A stretch of DNA of 64,000 bases from positions 806,001 through 870,000 of the forward strand of contig JAKCOZ010000105.1 of the NCBI GenBank assembly GCA_022605955.1, read 5' to 3'. Origin of the DNA: Rallus limicola (lineage: Eukaryota > Chordata > Aves > Gruiformes > Rallidae). Shown piece by piece: positions 46,216 through 54,297 of the stretch (position 1 is its first letter; each line of letters begins with the position of its first letter). The notes under the pieces were generated by a model that saw nothing but the letters and a program-made list of their open reading frames with translations, was not told where the DNA came from and did no database searches. The translations under genes were made by a program, and so were the position numbers.

Positions 46216-47770
46216 ACGCTCCCAAGCGCCGGGCTGAAATCGATACGGGGAGGAAGGACGGGCTCCCCCCACCCCGCACCGGCCGCGCCCCGGCACGGGA
46301 CGGAGTGAGGGAGGGTCCCGAGGCCGGATCTGGGATGGGAGCGAGGATCCCCAAAGCGGGGGGGGGGGGGCTTTGGCAAAATCAGGTACCAGCAGCGATA
46401 CCACCTGGTACCTGGCAGCGCTACCGGCGCTCTTTTTCCACGTCCCGGCGGGGCCGGAGGGAGCAGCCCGGGGCCGGTGCTCACCCGTCCTACCGGCGGC
46501 ATCTCGGGGCGCAGGAGCCGCCGCGCCGGAGCCGAGGTAAGGAGCGCGGTGGGAGCCTGCCGGGGGGGGCTGGGGCGGGAGAACCCCCCTGAGCAGCGTC
46601 TGCCCCGGCGCCCCAGCCCCTTCCCTCCGGCGGAATCTCCCGGCCGCCGGTTTGCTTGAAGGAGAGGGGTGAGCTGGGGCGGGGGGGTGCGAGCATCCCG
46701 GGCTGCCGCCTGCAGGGAGGCTCGGGGACCCCGGGAGCCGCGATTCCCCATCCCCGCCTCGCTGCCGCAGCCCTTGGAGTAGGCTTGGGGAGAGGAAAGC
46801 CGCTCCCTTCCCGGCCGGCTTCCAAACGCCCCGCTCCTCCGGCGGTGCCCGCAGCCGCGGAGCAGGGCTGGGAGCTGCCGGCCGAGCCGCCGGGATCAGC
46901 CCAAACAGGCGCGGCGCTGGGTGCGGGGATGCCGCGGCACCTTCCCTGGGGAAACGCCCCGGTTTCCCGGCGGGGAGAGCGGAACGCGGTGCCTTCGCCC
47001 GCGCCGCCGAACTGGTAACGGAATTAAACCGCTCGAGGGAAACGACGGGGGAAATAGAAACAGGAAGGGAGACGGAAAGCGGGGGAGAAGAGGCAAAGCA
47101 AGCGGCACCTACCTGAGCCCGCTCCTGGGGCCGGAGCATCCCCAGCGCGGCCGGGGCGCCGGCCGGCTCCGGCGGCCATCCCCGCGGCGGCGGGGCTGGA
47201 AGGCTCCCGGCTGCCCTACCCCGGGGATGGGGGGCGAGGGGCGAGCGGCAGCTCCTGCGGCAGCTCCCGAAAACCGCAGCGGCGCCATCCCGCGCCGCTC
47301 CCCGGCTCTGCCGGCGCCGCTTCTCTTTTCCACCTCTCTTGTGTTGTGGTTCTTTACTCCCTTATTTCTTTCCTTCTTCCCGAAGCCCCTTCGCCCGGGC
47401 TGCCGGCGGGGGGGTCTCGGCGTGGCCCCGGGGCGGGGCGCGAAGCCGCGAGCCCCGATCTCGCCCCGGCCTGGGGCTAATTGCCTGGGGCTAATTGCCG
47501 TGTAATTGCCGCGAGGGCCGCGCTGGCGGCGCCGGGCCCTCCGGGGCGCAGCGGAGAAATGCGCTTGGGGGGGGGGCACACGCGGAATGAAGGGGGAAGA
47601 AATGCCGAGGCGAGCGGAGTGTGTTCATCGAGCAAGAATAAAGGCTCGCTCGGTAACAACTTTGCTGGGCGGCTGCGATTATCCCGCTGCTCGGGGGAGG
47701 GAGGGTGGGGGGAGAAGTTGCCGTCCCATAGGTAGCACCCGAAGTTAGCCGGGGGGGGAGGGGGTCAGCT
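46216..47770. promoter_or_regulatory. Orphan CpG island, about 1.5 kb
   Basis: Dense CG dinucleotides and high G+C run through about 1.5 kb, the most extended such region outside the KIZ promoter. Strong splice-donor matches exist on both strands: plus-strand GAG|GTAAGG (GT at 46,537-46,538) and minus-strand CAG|GTAGGT (GT at 47,112-47,111). These are compatible with first exons of one or two unannotated transcripts, possibly lncRNAs. The 343-codon minus-strand frame (46,108-47,139) is Pro/Ala/Gly/Arg-rich without family resemblance and I do not call it a gene. A G13 run (46,358-46,370), a 9-bp inverted repeat AGGTACCAG/CTGGTACCT (46,384-46,413) and a C16 run just outside (47,793-47,808) are present. 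Confidence 0.6.
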
Positions 47771-48860
47771 GGAGGCTCCACTGTCCTCCCGGCCCCCCCC
47801 CCCCCCCCAGGGCCTGGCTCTCTCCTAATGGAAACGGGGCACCCTTCAGACACCCCACCCGGCTGGGAGGGGTGCGTGCTCAGCCCCATCCCTGTCAGTC
47901 AGCCGGACCTTTGCTGGTCGCAGATCCCACCTGCTTGCCCGGCTGACGTGGGGGTTTCCTCCAAAGTACCCCCGGAACGGGTTTTGGAGCCCTGTCAGGA
48001 TATTTTCCAGCCCTTCTGGAGCCCTTTTTGCCAGCCTCGGGTCCCTGTGTACATCTGGCAGTGTTATTTACCGTTGCGTACCCTAAAAGGAGTGCAGGGG
48101 GCAAGGCCTGGCACTGCTGCTCCGAGCAGCCGCAGGTTAATTAACTGAAGCGTCTTAGGCTCGTTCTCCTGCTTTGCAAGGGAACGGCTGGTTTGTGCGT
48201 GAGGATCCCTCTGTCCATCACCAGAACAACCTTCCTCTGCACAGGACAGAGGGGAGAATGCTCCCTGGGTCACAGGAGAGCCAGCGCGGAGGTTTGGGAG
48301 GGGAAGTGAGATGCTTGCTCGCGGGGAAGCAGGGGATGCGGGGAAGCAGCGTGCAGCTGTCAGCCCGCGTCAAATCCGGCCTGGATCTGCAGCCAAGGAA
48401 AGAGCCAGCTTCCCCAGCACCTCCCTTCAGTCCCAAACCTCGGGCAGGAGCGAAAGTAAACCAGAGACAGCAGTTAAACAGCACCTGGCCATCAGTTCAG
48501 GTTCACCGCAGCTCTAGCGTGGGGAAGGCGGTTATTTTCCAGGCAGGGTGTTTGCTGCCTCGCTCGCCTTGGTTCTGAAGGGTCACTGAGGACTTGAGAG
48601 CATTGTGCTGGAGTGACGAGGGCTTTCCCAGAGCTTAAATATTTTGGTTGGTGGCAGGGAGGGATTCCCCAGAGCCCCGGTGTCTGTGGATGCCTGCCTG
48701 AAGAGCACCCTGCTGCCTGCGCAGCCCTCGATCTTAGTCCCCTCACCCCAAACAGCAGGAACCTGCGAGGCTCTCCCCAGTGCTCCCCTTTGTTTCCAGC
48801 CCTTGTGGCTTGGAGCACTTGTTGAACCCGACGCCAAGTGTGCCCGAGTGCCTGACAATT
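47771..48860. other. Intergenic, no gene seen
   Basis: Begins with a C16 homopolymer (47,793-47,808), then mixed G+C-rich unique sequence. Nothing is recognised. Confidence 0.5.
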
Positions 48861-49060
48861 AGGAAATAAACAAGTATCATTTGAGGTGTTTTTGAGCAGG
48901 ATCGGGTAACGGGCAGATTAGCTTATTGATGTCACTATCGTATTGAATATTATTTATACTTGTGATACTGCTGCTGTGCAGCAGCCATTCCCTGCTCAGA
49001 AAACATCGTATTATCTTGCCATGCAAAAGGCTTCATTAATCAAAACGGACAATAGGCCAG
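48861..49060. promoter_or_regulatory. Candidate CNE 34
   Basis: A complex block of about 200 bp with GATTAGCTTATTGATGTC, TATTGAATATTATTTATAC, a GCTGCTG/CAGCAGC dyad (48,970-48,985), and CTTCATTAATCAAAACGG. Confidence 0.45.
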
Positions 49061-50215
49061 GCGCTCTCCCTCCCAGGCTGGGGCTTGGGGCTTGCAGGGC
49101 TTCACCTTGTCTGAATGCCTTGTCCCTGTCAGCACAGAAAGCGGCTCTGCAGCACGGCTCTGTTCTGCGTGGGGCTGAAAGGGAAGCCTTACCTAATTTG
49201 CCTGGAAGACTTTCCTGGTTGTATTTCCCCTTTAGCTTTTCAGGACGTGGAGAAGCACAGACTTTCTCAGGGCTTCGGTGGGCACATGAGGTCAGTCTGC
49301 CCATTTGTTGGGATACTAATGAAAGAGCCTGACTGATAGAAGAGCTCTGCCCTTTAAAGCAGCAGCATGGAGAAAGAGGGAGCCGGCCACCCAAGGCTGC
49401 GCTGCCTGCCTGGTGTGTTGGAGCTGCAGAACAGAGACAGGGACATGGGAATCACGCCGCTGTGAAGCCCTGGATCTCCCAAAAGAGGATCCTGCAGAGC
49501 CATGGCGTACACTCAGCTGGGTGCAAAGGACCACATGTGGAAGGCAAGGAGGGGCTCTTGGGCACAGAATCTGCACTTTGCCTCTGATGGGTGCCTATCT
49601 GTTAGCCATCGCCGCTTTCCTGCTTGTTTTTTGGCTGCCGCAGGCCTGACAGAGCTGGTCCATGGTGATCCCAAACAGCCTGTCCTGCACGGAAACACAT
49701 CGTCAGAGCCGTTTCGGACTGAGGGATGGAAACGAAAGCAGAGGTTGTGCAGGGTGCACCAGAGCAGGCAGCATCAGAGAAGATGGGAATTGAGTGCTGT
49801 GAGCAGCCTCGTTCAAATTCAGCCTCTTGTCTCGCAGCTCAGGAAGCCTAAATTCAGTCTCATTTCTCCAGGGGCAGGGAAACTCCACGAAATCAACCAC
49901 CTCTTTCCTCTTCAGACTGCAGTGGGTGCTTAAATGGAGATGGGCTAATTCCTCGTGTCTACATCTTGGCAACAGAAGTGACTGCGCCTTCCTGGGAAAG
50001 CAGAGAGGCCTGAAATCTCCCAGCCATCCTCTCCAGACCCTTGGCCTTGGAAAACCCCGAATCAGGTCCTGCCTGATCCTTTTCGGTCTTGGAGCCTCTT
50101 GTGCCACCTGGGAGGCTCGAAAAGCACTCGGAGACGGCAGGAGAGGAGGGACGCTGCCCAGGAACCAGCCTCTACACCGCTCCTCTCCCTGTGCCACGGC
50201 ACTTCCGTTGCTTCT
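49061..50215. other. Intergenic, no gene seen
   Basis: Mixed sequence, G+C-rich on average, with no repeat or exon that I recognise. Confidence 0.5.
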
Positions 50216-50900
50216 TAACAACACAGAGCTGTAAGCAACAGTGTGTACCCTTATATGAATTATCCAGGATTAATGCAGAAGTTAATTGTCAGTGATGTTC
50301 CTAGAGACTTCTCGATTGTTTCAGCAGGCTTTGGACGAGGCCCTCACATTCTCAATAAAGCTTGTGTAGTTCTAAACGCTCCGGTCCTGTTCTTGGGGGC
50401 TTTATTGAACCACAGTTCAAGACTTCTGTGTCCACAAGCCTTCTGTGTCCACAAGCTCTTGCTGGAGGAGCTTGTTTCACCTGTCCAGTCGGCAGCAAAG
50501 CCCACCCCATTCCATGACACAATGTGCTTCCTACTTGTGCATCAGGAACCGGTAGCCATCAGTTCTGAGGAACTGTAACATTCAATAAAGGCACTTTATT
50601 GCATTTAAATTTATTAAAATTTAAACATTAAATTCAAGCTGTTAATTACTGTTCCTGTGCACTGACACCGGCGGTCGGAAATGGATCCGCACAACTGCTC
50701 TGCTGAGATATGTTCACTGCCGCTGTTTGCTCTTTGATTGCTAATGTATTACTAGTGCTCTTCATTTGGGCCTTGATTCATTAGCAGAAAGACTTCTGTG
50801 GGCATTATGTAAATGCTTTTGTATGTTCTTTCACACAGCTACCGGGCCTGCGTTCCGTATCTAACTGGATGTGAAGGAAAGCAAGTGTTTTTGGAGCAGC
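50216..50900. promoter_or_regulatory. Candidate CNE 35 (two parts)
   Basis: Parts 50,230-50,350 (TATATGAATTATCCAGG, GATTAATGCAG, GTTAATTGTCAG) and 50,575-50,830 (AAATTTATTAAAATTTAAAC, CTAATGTATTACTAGTGC, CTTGATTCATTAGC) are complex and A+T-rich. Between them a 17-bp-period duplication of CTTCTGTGTCCACAAG lies at 50,423-50,455. Confidence 0.4.
50583..50601. other. Perfect inverted repeat carrying AATAAA on both strands
   Basis: CAATAAAG-GCA-CTTTATTG is an exact 8-bp stem with a 3-nt spacer, so the poly(A) hexamer AATAAA is present on both strands. No exon on either strand is known to end here. Confidence 0.7.
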
Positions 50901-51920
50901 CCTGGCTCGCAGGCAAGCCGAGGTACAGGTACAGTCACTCTCAGCAGCCAAACAAGCGCTAAGTGAGGCTCAGCTAAAGCCAGAGAGCCTTCAGTGTGTG
51001 AAAGCTCATGATTATCATTACAGCAGCAGTGTGGGGGGGAATTATGCAGAGGCTGGGGGGAGTTATGGAGAGGCTGGGAGGTGAGCTCTGTCTCAGGGCA
51101 CCCTGTGTGAGGGTGCAGGCATTTTCTGGTTTATACAGAGTTTCCCATCTTTCTGGGACCAAGTGGCATCCCCTCCATCTCCCAACTTTAATCCAGAGGC
51201 CGTGGCAGGCAGTGTGCAGCAGGTATGTATCTGTCACTGAGGAAAAGCAGCACACCCTGGGACAGTGGTCTCTGACAGACAGTCCTGGGCCAGCGATGCG
51301 GGAGAGGCCACGGGATGGGCAGACACCATGTGTGGCGCCTGGGGAGAAAAACCACAGAGCAGGTAAGGGATACGTAGGGCAGGGAAAAAATATGTCCCAG
51401 CTCTTTGGCAAGATCCCAACAGAAAAGGCTGGCATGCAGGATTATTCTCCCCTCGGGTATTTCTAGGTGTGCCTCCGAGTCCTGACTCATACGTTCCCTT
51501 TCCATGGACATAGCATCAGGCTGGGGCAGCCCCTTGCACAGCACTGTGGGGCTCATCAGGCTCTGTGGCAGGGAAGGTGCCCTGAAGGGGTGATTTCCTG
51601 AAATGCAGGCACATGTGGTTGGGCTCTTGCCCCCCCCTTTTTCCCCCTCTCTCCTTTTTCTCTTTCTTCCCTTCCTCTGGTCCCTTTCCCCTCCCACAGG
51701 TGAGCAGGCTGTACCCAGGCGCTTGTGGCAACGAGGCGAATTCTGCACCTCCTGGGGTACTCTCACATCTCCAGAGGAAAGAGGGATGCTAGATGCACAC
51801 GCAGCTTCCTCCTTGAATTAGGTGCGTGGAGCTGTTACGATCAGTGCACATCAATCCCTGCATTAGAATCAAGAGATGCTTTGGCAGCTACTGGGGAAAA
51901 ACCACCCCAGTTCCATTCAG
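50901..51920. other. Intergenic, no gene seen
   Basis: Mixed sequence with a pyrimidine-rich patch at 51,630-51,700. No gene is seen. Confidence 0.5.
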
Positions 51921-52735
51921 AGTGCAGGAGGAGGTGGATTGCTTTGGCAGTTTTACAGCTCTTACCAGATTATGTTAAAATTAAATTAAAACAGTCTAAA
52001 AGAAGTGTGAAGTACTGAAGGGAGAACAGAAACAAAGTGCTCCTCTCTGCAGGCTCTCCAGGCTGGGGTACGATGTTAGTTACCGAGCATGCAAGTAATA
52101 AGATTACCCTCGAGTCAATTACGAGTCAGGAAAGGACAGGCTGTGGTGGGGCTGGGCTGCGAAGTCAGCACCTGGGGAGAAAAATGCCCAGCTTTGGGAA
52201 TGCAGGCAAGCAGAGGCCTGGATTTCCATGAGTTCTTGTGGAGGTGGGAGGTCTGCGTAACATGCCTCTGCTTTCGAGACGCGGAACAGCACGTCTGGGA
52301 TTAGGAGTTTTATGTTTTTATGCAGATTCAATAATAAAAGGCTGCCAAACCTGCAGATTCTTTGGGTGTGTGTTTCCTTGAGTAGGTCGGCTCTTGCCCA
52401 GCTAAAGCCTTCTGCCTCTTATGGAGCCATTTCTTCAGAGCCAGGTGACAGCTCGGGAGGTTCGGGTGACAGGAGCTGGTTTGGGAGCTGCTCAGTACCG
52501 TTACATCAACTCAGCAAAGCTTCCTACTTTACGTTTAAATTTGCTTTATCCAAGTTAGAGGCTGAGAGTGTTGGAAAACACTCGGGTCGCTGTCACACGA
52601 CTTGGCAGAGGAACCCCAACCTGCCCGCAGGACCCCAAAAGCTCATCCTGGAGCCTCCTGGTGCCAGCACGTGGCTCGAGCCGTGTCCTCAGCCGTGCTG
52701 TTACCCACTCGCAGCTACAACTGGCGCTTTCATGT
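51921..52735. other. Intergenic with small A+T-rich patches
   Basis: A+T-rich patches at 51,960-52,010 (TTAAAATTAAATTAAAACAG) and 52,085-52,130 could be minor elements. The rest is mixed and featureless. Confidence 0.45.
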
Positions 52736-53040
52736 GGCAGTTGCTGGACAGAAGTTCTAATGAGGGGTAATTATGATGATCATCTCGTACTAATTGTACA
52801 CTGATTGCTGTTGTAATTACGCCCGAGCATTTCATAACTACCCGCAATTTTGTCTATTGATGTAGTATTTCTTCCCCTTAAATTCAAATAACCTCGTGGT
52901 ATTTGAACTGCCTTTATTGGGGCCCTGGAATTTAAGCGCTAATTTGGCAACTTCCTTTCAAAGGGATCTGAGCTTTTATCTGGAAAACAATAATTACAAG
53001 AAATTAACGTGTTTTTCTTTTCAACTCCGGTTTCCCAGCT
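52736..53040. promoter_or_regulatory. Candidate CNE 36
   Basis: About 300 bp with TAATTA at 52,768-52,773 and 52,814-52,819, ACTAATTGTACACTG between them, AATTCAAATAACC, and AACAATAATTACAAG near 52,986-53,000. It is the nearest candidate element to the KIZ promoter, about 1.2 kb upstream. Confidence 0.45.
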
Positions 53041-53075
53041 GGAGATGGTGAGGTAGGGTCAGTCGGGGCTGATCA

Positions 53076-53490
53076 GAATCACTTGGGATGGAAGAGGCGT
53101 TTAAGATCACCCAGTCCAACCTCAGCCTAACCCTGCCCATCCCACCTCTAGACCACATCCACAACATCCACACGCCTTTTAAATCCCCCAGGGATGGCAA
53201 CTCCACCACCTCCCTGGGCAGCCTGTTCCAGTGTCTGGCAACCCTTTCAGTACAGAAATTCTTGCAGATATCCAACCTAAATCTAACCCTGGTGCAGTTT
53301 TAAGCCATTCCCTCTCATCCTGTCACCTGAGAGAAGAGACTGACATCTCTGCACCCGCCTTGCAGGTAGCTGTAGAGAGCAATGAGGTCTCCCCTCAAGC
53401 CTCCTTTTCTCAAGGCTAAAAGCCCCAGCTCTCTCAGCCGCTCCTGGTGCTCCAGGTCCTTTGCCACCCTTCCCTGGACACTCATGCTGG
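53076..53490 (-). mobile_element. CR1 LINE, 3' part (minus strand)
   Basis: A textbook antisense CR1 in sequence order: a decayed AATCACTTGGGATGGAAGAGG start, AAGATCACCCAGTCCAACC, a GGGATGGCAACTCCACCACC block, CTGGGCAGCCTGTTCCAGTG, and finally AATGAGGTCTCCCCTCAAGCC and CTCTCTCAGCCGCTCCTGG. On the minus strand a frame retains the CR1 ORF2 C-terminal signature RHWNRLPREVVE and a following SLGDLK (around 53,160-53,260). The element is 5'-truncated to about 415 bp and shows mutations, so it is inactive. Confidence 0.95.
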
Positions 53491-53849
53491 CTCTGGGTGG
53501 TGTGGCTGCTTTCACCCACCCGTGGATTTAGGTGGGGGCCACTGAGAAGCTCTGTCAGCCAGGCAAAGCAGCGGTCCAGAGGAGCGGGCATGGGGCAGTG
53601 TGCTGAGGCACTTGGTTTCCAGCCCAGCGCAAGATGCCGTTTGCATTTTCCAGTTACTTGTTCCCCTGAAGGGCGCAATGAGCTGGGTATAACGGACAGG
53701 GACTGCTGTGAGGCTCCCAGGGACTGCTGGACCGCAGGCCCCAGCACCTGGCACGCCCTGTCCCTTCTCCCTCACCCCAACAAAGCGGGTCCTGCCCTCC
53801 TCAGCGCCAGCCTGCCGGATCGGCGGGGCACTACGGGTACCAGGGGCAC
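53491..53849. other. Spacer between CR1 and the KIZ island
   Basis: Mixed sequence without a recognisable feature. Confidence 0.5.
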
Positions 53850-54127
53850 AGCCCGCCCGCGCACCCAAACGGGCGGTGTAACGGCGCTCCACGGGCAGAT
53901 GCGGTAACAGCTTCTGCGGGAACGCTCCCAACGCCAGCGGCGCCCGTGCGCGAGGAACCCTCTCGGAACCTCCGGCGCCAGCCTGCAGGGCCCGCCCGAG
54001 CCCCGCGCTGTGCTCCGGGCCCTCCCCGGCACCCCTCGGCACGCCCCGGGCCCCAGGACGCGAGCGGCCCGGCCTGAGGGGAGCGCGGACCGGCGGGCGG
54101 GGAGCTGGCCCCGATCGCGCCCGCCCC

Positions 54128-54141
54128 GTCGCCATGGCAAC
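54128..54141 (+). promoter_or_regulatory. RFX X-box in KIZ promoter
   Basis: GTCGCCATGGCAAC fits the X-box consensus GTNRCC-N(0-3)-RGYAAC perfectly, with a 2-nt spacer. X-boxes bound by RFX factors drive centrosomal and ciliary genes, which suits kizuna's role at centrosomes and photoreceptor basal bodies. The ATG inside the motif opens a 31-codon frame ending at TGA 54,227-54,229. It is unlikely to be the protein start. Confidence 0.8.
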
Positions 54142-54154
54142 GTGTGGGGCGCAG

Positions 54155-54162
54155 ACTTCCGG
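54155..54162 (-). promoter_or_regulatory. ETS/GABPA site
   Basis: ACTTCCGG is the reverse complement of the ETS consensus CCGGAAGT. It lies 13 bp downstream of the X-box in a TATA-less CpG promoter, a usual position near the transcription start. Confidence 0.65.
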
Positions 54163-54169
54163 GGCGGGG

Positions 54170-54297
54170 CCGGCGCGGTGCACGGCGGGACCCGTCGCTT
54201 TGGCCACCGGCGTAAACAGGGCGGCGTGAGCAGGCTTTAGCCCCGGCTCCGGCTTCCCCCGGCTCGGCTGTGAGGGGCTCGGCAGCCTCCGCGACAG
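54170..54297 (+). other. KIZ exon 1 (5' boundary inferred; apparently non-coding here)
   Basis: The 3' boundary is a strong donor GACAG|GTGAGG at 54,298. The 5' boundary is a guess downstream of the X-box and ETS sites. In the frame that matches the mammalian gene, the exon ends with residues reading RLGCEGLGSLRDS, resembling the mammalian KIZ N-terminal segment that also has RLG and ends in LRDS at a phase-2 junction. That frame has a TGA at 54,227-54,229 and no ATG after it, so the mammalian-type start cannot be made. The frame that instead joins exon 2's usable frame is open from 54,216 but has no ATG either. I therefore treat it as 5' UTR with a fossil coding remnant. The resemblance is from memory of the family, not an alignment. 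Confidence 0.6.

Noticed and set aside
46108..47139. 343-codon minus-strand frame in the orphan CpG island
   Set aside because: Low-complexity Pro/Ala/Ser/Arg composition and no recognisable domain. Retained only as part of the CpG-island entry.
48083..48100. CTCF-like sequence GTGCAGGGGGCA
   Set aside because: Misses the invariant 5' CCA part of the consensus. Too weak to call without ChIP or conservation.
53021..53275. Minus-strand frame with RHWNRLPREVVE
   Set aside because: This is the C-terminal end of CR1 ORF2 in a truncated retroposon, not a host gene.
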